The translations under genes were made by a program, and so were the position numbers. The notes beneath the pieces are model-generated. The model was not told where the DNA came from, ran no database searches, and saw nothing but the letters and a program-made list of their open reading frames with translations. Shown piece by piece: positions 47,853 to 58,689 of a stretch of 64,000 nucleotides of DNA (positions are counted from its first letter, which is position 1; each line of letters begins with the position of its first letter). This DNA is from Norana najaformis (lineage: Eukaryota > Annelida > Clitellata > Crassiclitellata > Hormogastridae), in contig OZ029921.1 of assembly GCA_964023275.1 (NCBI GenBank), positions 16,776,204 through 16,840,203 on the forward strand. The letters are read 5' to 3'.

Positions 47853-48113
47853 AGGAGGAGGAGGAGGAAGAGGAGAAGAAGGAGGAGGAGGAAGAAGAGG
47901 AGGAGGAGGAAAAGGAGGAGAAGGAGGAGGAAGAAGAGGAAGAGGAGGAGGAGGAAAAGGAGGAGAAGGAGGAACAGGAGGAAAAGGAGGAGAAGGAGGA
48001 AAAGGAGGAGAAGGAGGAAAAGGAGGAAAAGGAGAAGGAGGAAAAGGAGAAGGAGGAAAAGGAGGAGAAGGAGGAGGAGGAGGAGGAGAAGATGAGGAGG
48101 AGGAGGAGGAGGA
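47853..48113 (+). repeat. Polypurine (GGA/GAA) tract
   Basis: About 260 bp are almost entirely purine on the plus strand, built of GGA, GAA and GGAGAA runs. It lies about 320 bp before the ATG of the split gene. Such tracts can form triplex DNA. The Lys/Arg or Ser runs encoded here are artefacts of composition. Confidence 0.9.
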
Positions 48114-48285
48114 CGTTGAGTAGAAGCGGAAGCAGAAGAAAAGCAGTCTCTAAAAACTTAAATCGCATCTGTTTACGGATCAGTGATTCTGAATTCAAAC
48201 AGCTTTACATAAGCAAATACATTAATTAATTAATAACGCAGCGATTAATTTAGCGGTTTAAAATATTTTCGCGGCAGTGACGAAA

Positions 48286-48314
48286 TGACGTCATTTTCGC
48301 GACTGATTACGTCA
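48286..48314. promoter_or_regulatory. CRE/ATF-type sites upstream of the split gene
   Basis: A full palindromic TGACGTCA at 48286-48293 and a second site TTACGTCA at 48307-48314 lie 115-145 bp before the ATG at 48430. The surroundings are CG-richer than the neighbouring DNA. CREB/ATF and bZIP factors bind such sites. That they control this gene is inference. Confidence 0.4.
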
Positions 48315-48429
48315 TCTCCTTTGTTGGTTCGGCCTTCTTGTTGAGAGAGCTTTTGGCTAGATTGTTCGATTGCGATTTTCTAGGCGATTTTTTGGCGAAT
48401 TTGTGAATTGTTAAATTGTCTGTTCAGCG

Positions 48430-51400
48430 TTGTTGGTGATGTTTCGACGGCTGTTCGGTCGCTGGTTCGGTTGTCTGCTCGAGACGCTGTTTGGGATGCC
48501 GGTTGCGCAGGGAGGAGAGGTTGACGTGGAGGCTGCGACGCCCCCGGGAGCTGCCGAAGAAGATCCCGTCCAGGTAGTAGCCCCTCAGATTTTCTATCCA
48601 GGCCCCCGTGATGCGAACATGCGGGGCATTCTTTTTGTGTGTAACGGGCAGAGGGTCCTCATTGACAGTCAGGGCGAATCGAGGACCGTGTGTGAAATCG
48701 TCGATGACCGGTCAGGGTTGACGAACCGGTCATCAGGTGACGGTCACCGCGGTTCGATTCCCTGTCCTCTGTTCGATGACCGAGTTGAGTCAGATCGTGT
48801 CAGAGATGTTGAAACACCCGCTGGTCCGCTTCGGAATATGTCCTTATTCAGCTTTCTTAAGAACCCCACACATGATGAGACAAATAGATCGACGCCCTGT
48901 ACTGACGAAACAGCTGTCAAAGTATGTGAGGAGGTCTCACACGAAGACACGGGTGATTGTAATCAGTGGTGTATTCGGGGGTATACGCGGGTATACGGCG
49001 TATACCTACCTCTTACTCTTAGGAGTGGCGTATGCTCACCTCCAGAAAGTGAAATTTATTAGGATATACGCGGGTATACGCTACTGGAGGTCCAGATTAA
49101 TGCGGGCCGCGACAGCGCACTAGGAAAAGCACCAGGTTAAACTTGCTTCGAAATAAAATTCACAAACACGTATCATCTGCGGCTCACCTAGCTGCTTGTG
49201 AAACACGAAAAAACAAACAGGAAAAGTTGCTAGAACAGCAGCTAGCTAAGCATGCAGTAAGAAGTGATCGCTGCACAGAAACTGTGTTTCGTACTGCCTA
49301 CTACCTAGCCAAGTGCAATCGACCATTCACAGGCCACGAAACAATAATTGATCATTCACAGGCCACGAAACAATAATTGATCTGCAACAACTGAATGGCG
49401 TGGATTTAGGGGTTATCCTGCACTCTCGTTTTACTGGGACCAACTTTATCAATCATATTGCCAGTGAAATGAGGAAGAGAATCGTAGCAGACTTAGTTTC
49501 ATCGTCTTCCAAACTGTCAGTTCTAATTGACGAATCGACAACATTGAGTCACAAGTCAGTGATTGTCGTTTTAATTAAGGTAAGCGTAAACAGTGGTGAT
49601 CCCATTTTTATCTTTCTTGACTTAGTTGACCTAGACAGTCAGGCCTCAGAGTTCGTAGCTGCTCAGCTGGTGAAATGTTTAAAAAGCACTGGTTTCCCGG
49701 AAGAGTACCTTCAGAAGAATTGGATCTCGTTTGTCAGTGATGGTGCAAGTGTAATGGTTGGGAAGAAGTCGGGGATCGCTACTAGACTTCGTGCCTTGTA
49801 TCCTTCATTTCTCTCTTGGCACTGCATGAATCACCGCATAGAGCTGGCTGTTGCAGACGCTATAAAAGACGAGTCAGCTGTCAACCACTTCAAGTGCTTT
49901 CTGGATTTTCTTCAAGTACAGTCTGTTCAGTCAGTCAAACAAGAATCAGCGTGCACTGAGTGAAGCCTGTAAAGAACTGGAGGTCCAGTTTCTGCACATC
50001 GGCCGCATCCTAGATATGCGTTGGGTTGCCAGCAGTTTGCGCACCGTTCGAGCCATTTGGACTTGTTACAATGCGTTGTTCAAAATGTTCACAGCAGCAT
50101 CTAATCCTGACAATCATAACCAACAAACCAGAACGAAAATGAAGGAATTGGCAAACAAATTACGCAGTGTTTAATTCGTGAACGACATCAGTTTGATGTA
50201 TGACATCCTGCAGGAGTTGTCTTTACTTAGCTTGTCACTTCAGAAAAAACTCGATGACATTAGATCAAGCAGATCGACTTGTAAAACGCACCGTTTGTGT
50301 CATATCTTCATACAAAGACAATCCAGGTGAGCACACAGCTGAAGCTGTGGATGCTGTCGACCGAAAGGAGTTCCACGGCGTAGCACTAAGTAATCACCCG
50401 AAGCTGGTTTCAATCAACAAGCAACAATTCATTCAGAGCGTTGTGGATAACTTGCGTAAACGACTCTGTGACCCAAACCCTGCAGATGCACAAATATTGG
50501 CTGACAGTCTGATTCTAGATGTTCAGACATGGCCGCAGGAACCAGACGTGCGTTATGGAGAGAAAGAAATCCGTCGCTTGTGTCGTCGTTTAAACTTAGA
50601 TGCCCAAGAAGCAGTTGGCGGAATGCGTGACTTCATTGAAGACAACAGTGCAATTCCCGATGCACTAAAAAGTCTAAGCAGCTGCCTAAAAACATTGCCT
50701 TGCAGTACAGCTGAATGCGAGCGCGGTTTTAGTCTGATGAACATCATCTCAACTGACCTTCGATCAACTCTGTTGGTGCCAAATATTGCAAGCTTGATGT
50801 TTGTGAACTTGAATGGGTCACCACTAAATCTCTGGAAACCAGAACCTTACGTCACATCATGGTTACAGTCTCATCGATCTGGGACCGATGCACAGTCAAA
50901 GAAGCGACGCAGTCGTGATTCTGCAGAACTGGATGAACGACGTAGTCTGTGGGAACTTTTGTAGTCTGTCTGCTGATATCTGTTATCTGACTGACCTTTA
51001 AACTTAAAAGTATGCAATCTGTTAATAATCTCTTTGTCACTTTAATAAAAGGGAGGGAGAAAAGGGGAGGGGAGGCCTAGGGAGGGAGGGGCATGTCGGG
51101 AGGGGAAGGCGTATACCCACCTTTATTTTTACCAATACACCACTGATTGTAATGGGGATGGACTGACGGATGAATGCGATTTTGACACTGATCCCTGTTC
51201 TGGCGAAGTAACACCAGTCGAAGTTCGTGAGGAGGTATCGCCCTGTACTGACGAAACAGCTGTCAAAGTACGTGAGGAGGTCTCACACGAAGGCGGGGAT
51301 GACTGTGACGTGGATGAAAGTGAATCTCATCCCGATCCTGACCAGACGTTGTTGAAAGTGCGTGAGGAGGGGAGCCACGAAGACAGAGCTGGTCATGAAG

Positions 51401-52233
51401 ATGATGACACGGGAGTCCCTCTTGTGGGTCAGCCATATGCCCCAGTTCAAGCTGATTCACTGCGCACTCTTGTCCATGATGCCAGTGATCAGCGGTTCCC
51501 AGACCCTGCTCACCCACATGGTATTTTTGAAAGGGACACAAGTCACACCCTTGTCAACTGGTCTGGCAAGTCAACATCAGTCAGGTCTGTCACGCGAGGC
51601 ACTGACGATGATCGATTGACTTTGATCAGAGGGGAGGATGACGGCGACAGAAATGTCAATCCCGCTCGTCAGGCAAACGTGCATTGCAAAACCGTCGTGG
51701 GTGTCCATCATTACGATCTCTCTGACCGTGCTCCCTATCGAGGGATTCCGAAAAGGGCCCCTGTCCGGCCCACTGTTCACTGGGCTGAGGAACTGAGGGA
51801 GGTGCGGGTGTTTGAGAAAGGCGCTGAGGAAGACCTGGAAGTTCTGTTTGTGGAAACTGATCATGACACTGAGGAAAGGGTTGCTGATGAGAGACGGAGA
51901 GGCAGAGAAAGAGAGGTTGAAGGGGAAGATCTCTTGACTGGTAACACCCATTATGCACGCCACTTTCGCCGCCGTTACCGCTACCACCTCCTCACCTACC
52001 GTCACTACTTTACCCGTTGCGAAGACTCTGCCACTCTGGACAACTACAACCACTACCTACTCTACCTCCGCTACCACCGCTTTCACTTCTATGACTGCTT
52101 CCACCACCTGTACCCTGAGGACTACAAGCACTTTCACGTCTACTTCTACCACTTCTGCCACTTCAACGCCTATCTTGCTGACCACGCCAGGAGGGGCATT
52201 CCAACACCTTCCATGCCCAGGCCCCGGGGGTAA
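48430..52233 (+). CDS. Novel single-exon gene split by a hAT transposon
   Basis: Two open segments, 48430-48963 and 51154-52233, are in the same frame once the hAT element and one 8-bp target duplication are removed. The ancestral frame is 537 codons. N-terminus: MFRRLFGRWFGCLLETLFGM, basic and amphipathic. Middle: acidic units resembling DETAVKVREEVSHE-G-DDC occur before and after the insertion, which supports the join. C-terminal: RPTVHWAEELREVRVFEKGA, then an Arg/Glu-rich helix and a His/Tyr/Phe/Arg-rich tail (HYARHFRRRYRYHLL onward). A partial second copy at 62.35 kb conserves the VHW and RHYY/F-x-RC segments mainly through third-position changes, so this frame was coding. I do not recognise the family. 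The PTVHW motif loosely resembles a PP1 RVxF docking motif (inference). The present allele is probably disrupted unless the element is spliced out. Confidence 0.6.
48964..51145 (+). mobile_element. hAT transposon, KIAA1586-like
   Basis: A 2182-bp element with perfect 12-bp terminal repeats CAGTGGTGTATT / AATACACCACTG, flanked by identical 8-bp duplications ATTGTAAT (48956-48963 and 51146-51153). Both are hAT hallmarks. Transposase parts on the plus strand: an N-terminal piece about 49140-49320; VLIDESTTLSHKS, FVSDGASVMVGKKSG and LSWHCMNHRIELA (49400-49960); and the C-terminal dimerisation region with STAECERGFSLMN and LNLWKPEPYV (50240-50960). The protein type is that of the hAT-derived KIAA1586/ZNF862 group. 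A 29-bp tandem duplication (49324-49381) shifts the frame, a second break lies near 49.93 kb, and a stop lies near 50.17 kb. It is therefore probably no longer autonomous, though the perfect ends imply a recent insertion. Confidence 0.92.
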
Positions 52234-52721
52234 ATCTCAGAACCTACTTGGATGCAGGCGGCTCCAGATGAGTCCATTTCCGAAGCAATTTGGAAGCTTC
52301 GCTTTTTCAAATTTTTAATTTTTCTCTAAATTGTTCGTTGTTAGCCGTTAGCGTTTTTGCGTTTGTTTGTCGAGTTATATTTTTTTTTAAATTTAAAAAA
52401 AAAAAAAAAAAGTTGAAAGTTTAAATTTTTTATGTATTTCGCGTTTGAAGAGTTTTTGAATTTCGTAATTATTGTAGCGCTTAGAATTTTCAATGTTGAT
52501 TGTAGTTTTTGCATTTTGGAGTTCTCGTATTTTTTGACAAATTATTCGTTTCCCGTTTTCTAACTTAACTTAAGCGTGTTCTATTTTGCATTTTTCCGTA
52601 TAAATTTGTCTGGAGCTGCTGATTTTTTACCTGTCTTATTACTATGTGGTTGTATTCTGATTTAAGTTCACGCCTGAGTTGTTTTTATTCATTTTCTGAA
52701 TATAAGGCGTAAATTCGTTTT

Positions 52722-55042
52722 GCCAGAGAGAGAACTTGCCAGTGGAAAAAGAATCTACCGCGAATCTGAGAAAGAGAGAAACTTGCCAGTGGAAAATGAA
52801 TCTACCGGCGAATCTGAGAGAACTTGCCAGTGGAAAAACAGTCTACCAGCGAATCTGAGAGACAGAGAGAACTTGCCAGTGGAAAAAGAATCTACCGGCG
52901 AATCTGAGAGAACTTGCCAGTGGAAAAAGTATATAACGGCGAATCTGAGAGAGAGAGAACTTGCAAGTGGAAAAAGAATCTACCGGCGAATCTGAGAGAG
53001 AGAAACTTGCCAGTGGAAAAAGAATCTACCGGCGAATCTGAGAGAACTTGCCAGTGGAAAAAGTATATAACGGCGAATCTGAGAGAGAGAGAACTTGCAA
53101 GTGGAAAAAGAATCTACCGGCGAATCTGAGAGAGAGAAACTTGCCAGTGGAAAAAGAATCTACCGGCGAATCTGAGAGAACTTGCCAGTGGAAAAAGTAT
53201 ATAACGGCGAATCTGAGAAAGAGAGAACTTACCAGTGGAAAATGAATCTACCGGCGAATCTGAGAGAACTTGCCAGTGGAAAAACAGTCTACCAGCGAAT
53301 CTGAGAGAGAGAGAACTTGCATGTGGAAAAATAATCTACCGGCGAATCTGAGAGAGAGAAACTTGCCAGTGGAAAAAGAATCTACCGGCGAATCTGAGAG
53401 AGAGAGAACTTGCCAGTGGAAAAAGAATCTACCGGCGAATCTGAGAGAGAGAACTTGCAAGTGGAAAAATAATCTACCGGCGAATCTGAGAGCCAGAGAG
53501 AAACTTGCCAGTGGAAAAAGAATCTACAGGCGAATCTGAGAGAGAGAAACTTGCCAGTGGAAAAAGAATCTACCGGCGAATCTGAGAGAGAGAAACTTGC
53601 ATGTGGAAAAAGAATCTACCGGCGAATCTGAGAGAGAGAGAGAGAACTTGCATGTGGAAAAAGAATCTACCGGCGAATCTGACAGAGAGAGAGAACTTGC
53701 CAGTGGAAAAATAATCTACCGGCGAATCTGAGAGAGAGAAACTTGCCAGTGGAAAAAGAATCTACCGGCGAATCTGAGAGAGAGAGAACTTGCCAGTGGA
53801 AAAAGAATCTACCGGCGAATCTGAGAGAGAGAAACTTGCCAGTGGAAAAAGAATCTACCAGCGAATCTGAGAGAGAGAAACTTGCCAGTGGAAAAAGAAT
53901 CTACAGGCGAATCTGAGAGAGAGAGAGAGAGAACTTGCAAGTGGAAAAAGAATCTACCGGCGAATCTGAGAGAGAGAACTTGGCAGTGGAAAAAGAATCT
54001 ACCGGCGAATCTGAGAGAACTTGCCAGTGGAAAAAGTATATAACGGCGAATCTGAGAAAGAGAGAACTTACCAGTGGAAAATGAATCTACCGGCGAATCT
54101 GAGAGAGAGAAACTTGCACGTGGAAAAAGAATCTACCGGCGAATCTGAGAGAGAGAGAGAACTTGCATGTGGAAAAAGAATCTACCGGCGAATCTGACAG
54201 AGAGAGAGAGAACTTGCAAGTGGAAAAATAATCTACCGGCGAATCTGAGAGAGAGAAACTTGCCAGTGGAAAAAGAATCTACCGGCGAATCTGAGAGAGA
54301 GAGAACTTGCTAGTGGAAAAAGAATCTACCAGCGAATCTGAGAGAGAGAACTTGCAAGTGGAAAAATAATCTACCGGCGAATCTGAGAGCCAGAGAGAAA
54401 CTTGCCAGTGGAAAAAGAATCTACAGGCGAATCTGAGAGAGAGAAACTTGCCAGTGGAAAAAGAATCTACCGGCGAATCTGACAGAGAGAAACTTGCATG
54501 TGGAAAAAGAATCTACCGGCGAATCTGAGAGAGAGAGAGAGAACTTGCCAGTGGAAAAAGTATATAACGGCGAATCTGAGAAAGAGAGAACTTACCAGTG
54601 GAAAATGAATCTACCGGCGAATCTGAGAGAGAGAAACTTGCCAGTGGAAAAAGAATCTACCGGCGAATCTGAGAGAGAGAGAACTTGCCAGTGGAAAAAG
54701 AATCTACCGGCGAATCTGAGAGAGAGAAACTTGCCAGTGGAAAAAGAATCTACCGGCGAATCTGAGAGAGAGAAACTTGCCAGTGGAAAAAGAATCTACC
54801 GGCGAATCTGACAGAGAGAGAACTTGCAAGTGGAAAAATAATCTACCGGCGAATCTGAGAGAGAGAACTTGGCAGTGGAAAAAGAATCTACCGGCGAATC
54901 TGAGAAAGAGAGAACTTGCAAGTGGAAAAATAATCTACCGGCGAATCTGAGAGAGAGAGAGAACTTGGCAGTGGAAAAAGAATCTACCGGCGAATCTGTG
55001 AGAGAGAGAACTTGGAAGTGGAAAAAGAATCTACCGGCGAAT

Positions 55043-55079
<37 letters not shown>

Positions 55080-55265
55080 TTGCCAGTGGAAAAACTCTAC
55101 CGGCGAATCTGAGAGCCAGAGAGAAACTTGGAAGTGGAAAAAGACTCTACCGGCGAATCTGAGACAGTGAGAGAAACTTGCCTGTGGTAAAAGCATCTAC
55201 CGGCGAATCGGTGAGAGAAAAGCTTGCCGGTGGAAAAGAATCTAGTGGCGAATCTGAAGGAGAGA
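52722..55265 (+). repeat. Minisatellite, ~45-bp unit, ~55 copies
   Basis: The core aacttgccagtggaaaaaga + atctaccggcgaatctgaga is followed by a variable (GA)n. Variants (catgtgg, caagtgg, tatataacgg, accagcgaatc) recur in blocks, indicating higher-order duplication. Some frames stay open and yield peptides such as LPVEKESTGESER, but there is no start context, splice site or domain. It is read as non-coding satellite. Confidence 0.95.
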
Positions 55266-55309
55266 GAGAGAGGAAAATTTACCAGTATAAAGAGATACTG
55301 CTATAGCAG

Positions 55310-55790
55310 CTATTTTAATCAGAATCAGAATTTCGGAGTTGGCAGCTTTTTTCAGTGTCTGATTTTTGGGAATAACAGCTATTTTATTCAGAATCTGATT
55401 TTTGGGAATAGTAGCTATTTTATTCAGAATCTGATTTTTGGGAATAGCAGCTATTTTATTCAGATTCTGATTTTTGGGAATAGCAGCTATTTTATTCAGA
55501 TTCTGATTTTTTGGAATAGCACCTATTTTATTCAGATTCTGATTTTGGGGATAGCAGCTGCTTTAATCATAATCTGATTTTGGGGTTAGCAGATGTTTCA
55601 TTCAGAATATGATTTGGGGATAGCAGCTGCTTTAATCATAACCTGATTTTGGGGTTAGCAGATGTTTCAGTCAGATTATGATTTGGGGATAGCAGCTGCT
55701 TTAATCATTATCTGATTTTGGGGTTAGCAGATGTTTCAGTCAGATTATGATTTGGGGATAGCAGTTGCTATAATCATAATCTGATTTTTT
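55310..55790 (+). repeat. Two adjoining tandem arrays (~36 bp and ~61 bp)
   Basis: First part: units with gggaatagcagctattttat and tcagattctgatttt, about six copies. Second part: ~61-bp units alternating gggttagcagatgtttca and ggggatagcagctgcttta, about three and a half copies. The two unit types share the tagcag-ctgattt motif, so one probably arose from the other. Confidence 0.9.
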
Positions 55791-56129
55791 GAGGGGTCGG
55801 CATTTCACTGACATCTGGCTGTTTGAAAATAACACAGCTCTTTTGGTGGTTATTTTAAATTTAAATTTTAATGGCCTTTTGGTCGCATTTGACTCTTTAT
55901 CTTTATGTGTAACATCTGTTTGACTACAATATGAATACCTGAACTTTAGAGGATGTTTAATTAATATGCCTATAACTGGGTCTTCTGGAACGATGAGCAT
56001 GATGAATATGAATTCATCTGATGATTTCTTCTGCCGAAAAGAAGCCCAAAATCAAAAATCTCCAGAAACGAACCGCCATCTGCTAAAATAAACTCATCCG
56101 GCTGAAAGGAATTTCCGTAAAGCGAAACG

Positions 56130-56310
56130 TACGAACGACACCTGAAAAGAACTTCGGCTGTTAAAAAGAAATTTATCTTTTGAAAAGAACTTCGGCATTT
56201 AAAAAGGAACTTCTCTTCTGAAAAGAACTTCTGCTGTTAAAAAGAAATTTCTCTTGAAAAGTACTTCGGGTGGTAAACAGAACTGCCGGTGGTGAAGAAC
56301 TGCGGGTGGT
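56130..56310 (+). repeat. Degenerate ~40-bp repeat
   Basis: Three to four copies of gaaaagaacttcggctgtta followed by aaaagaaatttctc, decreasing in similarity. Beyond it to 56.45 kb nothing is recognised. Confidence 0.7.
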
Positions 56311-56486
56311 GAAACTTGAAATGTCCGTCACCAAATGAGAGAAAAAGTGAGAAATTTCCTCACCTCACCTTAACTTTTACCCACTTTACCTTATCTTACT
56401 TATCAACGCCTTATTCTCCATCCGTTCTGCGTATGTTGCTATTTCTACACAGTCCTACATACATACAAACATGTATACATATGTAA

Positions 56487-56730
56487 AGACAGACAGACAG
56501 ACACACACACACACAGGCAGTCATGCATCAACGGACGTGGAAATTCAATCACTTCGACTTTTGACGGATCTTTCTCTGTGTGTGTGTCTCTCTCTCTCTC
56601 TCTCGCTTATATCTCTCTCTGTCTCTTTCTCTTCTCTCTGTCTCTCTGTCTCTCTCTTTCTCTGTTTCTCTCTGTCTCTGTCTGTCTGTCTGTCTCTCTC
56701 TCACTCACTCTCTCTCTCTCCTTCTGGCTG
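56487..56730 (+). repeat. Simple repeats: (GACA)n, (AC)n, (TC)n
   Basis: Consecutive microsatellites. The Ser/Leu-rich translations are compositional. Confidence 0.85.
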
Positions 56731-57369
56731 GAATTAATCGCTCCTATGACGGATCGCTAGTTTTAAACTCACGGAGTGCTTCAGTGGGGGAAAATAAGAT
56801 AACTTTGCCTAATTTTATCTCTGATAATCTCTACCTAAATAGGTGCCTTGCTGTGCGATAAACTATACGTTCGTCCATTGATATAAACTGATTTGATTCA
56901 ATGCCAGGCTTTCAACCGATGGAGGCCACTGTTTGAGGAAATCAAAACTATGGGCCTGCCTAAATAACGCCGCTGAAGGTGAAAAATCACTGCCCTGAAA
57001 AGAATTTGCCAACGGTGAGAAGAAATTGCTCACTCCGCTGAAAGAGGAAACTTACCAGTGATGGTAATGGAATTCCGACCCGTGCATCCTATTTCATTCC
57101 AGCAATCAAAACCCCTCTTAACTAAAGAAGAAAACGAGATCAAAGGTAGAATCGACTTCCTGTTTCAACCTAAAGGTCTGCCTCTTTCCCATTAATATGA
57201 TTCTTCTTTCATCTCTCTGCCTCTGCCTCTGTCTCTATCTTCTTTCCTCCTTCTATCCCTCTTTCCTTCCCTTCTTTCCTGCCTCTGTGCCTCCCTGTTT
57301 GCCTGCCTCCCTCCCTCTGCTTCCCTCCTTCCCTCCCTCGTCTCTGAACCGGAGACCTACTAGATTTCA

Positions 57370-57445
57370 GAGTCTTTGATTCGCCATCGACTGATATGTT
57401 GGCGCCATAGAAGTTATTAGAATAGATTATATGAAATGTCTGTTA
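57370..57445 (+). mobile_element. LINE 3' tail remnant
   Basis: Shares the tail signature cgccatcgactgatatgttg then ggcgccatagaagttatta with other tails in the window. No coding part remains. Confidence 0.45.
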
Positions 57446-57493
57446 GGCCAGTGGCCGGGTTTATTAAGTTCTTTATTGTCAAGCCATTACAGT

Positions 57494-58250
57494 GTAATGT
57501 AACCTAAGCATGTAATGTAACCCAAGCATGTAATGTAACCCAAGCATGTAATGTAACCCAAGCATGTAATGTAACCTAAGCATGTAATGTAACCCAAGCA
57601 TGTAATGTAACCTAAGCATGTAATGTAACCCAAGATGTAATGTAACCTAAGCATGTAATGTAACCTAAGCATGCAATGTAACCTAAGCATGTAATGTAAC
57701 CCAAGCATGTAATGTAACCCAAGCATGTAATGTAACCCAAGCATGCAATGTAACCTAAGTATGTAATGTAACCTAAGCATGCAATGTAACCTAAGCATGT
57801 AATGTAACCCAAGAATGTAATGTAACCCAAGCATGTAATGTAACCTAAGCATGTAATGTAACCTAAGCATGCAATGTAACCTAAGCATGCAATGTAACCC
57901 AAGCATGTAATGTAACCTAAGCATGTAATGCAACCCAAGAATGTAATGTAACCCAAGCATGTAATGTAACCTAAGCATGTAATGTAACCTAAGCATGTAA
58001 TGTAACCTAAGCATGTAATGTAACCTAAGCATGTAATGTAACCTAAGCATGTAATGTAACCTAAGCATGCAATGTAACCCAAGCATGTAATGTAACCTAA
58101 GCATGTAATGCAACCCAAGAATGTAATGTAACCCAAGCATGTAATGTAACCTAAGCATGTAATGTAACCCAAGCATGTAATGTAACCTAAGCATGTAATG
58201 TAACCTAAGCATGCAATGTAACCTAAGCATGTAATGTAACCTAAGCATGC
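57494..58250 (+). repeat. 18-bp satellite, ~42 copies
   Basis: The unit taatgtaacctaagcatg has few variants (ccta/ccca, gtaatg/gcaatg). 18 is a multiple of three, so minus-strand frames stay open for 220-250 codons (YITCLG, LHYMLR). There is no other sign of a gene. Confidence 0.97.
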
Positions 58251-58689
58251 AAACTTAAAGAATTTTGTCATGCACATAATTTTAATTGTAAGAGCGGGAA
58301 CAACGGTGGCGCCGACTGGCGAATGAATTGATAACTAAAAGCAGCTTCGCCGACTGAATGTTTAATTAAAGAAACGCTGGGATTTGGCGAATAATGAGAG
58401 GGAGAGACAAGAGAAGGAGAGGCAGAGAAATGAGATGGAAGATTGGGAAGTGGAGAGGAGGGATGGAGAGGGGAGGACATGGGTAAGAAGATGCTCAACA
58501 TAGGATAAGCTAATCTCTAATAGTAGCAGTTGTAGGCCTAATTGTATGTGAGCCTAATTCACAATTATGATAATTGTATGATGCTTTTTGATTGTCTTGC
58601 AGGTATGCATTCTTGGTGGCAATGGCAACGACTCTGTTCAGACGAAATGCAAATCTGATATATCCCAATGGTATCTTCCACAAGGGTCT

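Noticed and set aside
47850-48198. Lys/Arg-rich and Ser-rich open frames
   Set aside because: Compositional products of the GGA/GAA tract.
51740-51840. Assignment of the split gene to the PPP1R15 (GADD34/CReP) family
   Set aside because: The VHWAEEL...EKGAEED stretch only loosely resembles the KVxF box, and the following PPP1R15 actin/eIF2-binding segment (WE..ARD..RF.RRI) is not found.
52720-55577. Repeat protein encoded by the minisatellite
   Set aside because: Frames change between units because of variable (GA)n, and no start, signal peptide or splice context exists.
57487-58277. 221-253-codon open frames on the minus strand
   Set aside because: Direct translations of the 18-bp satellite in different frames.
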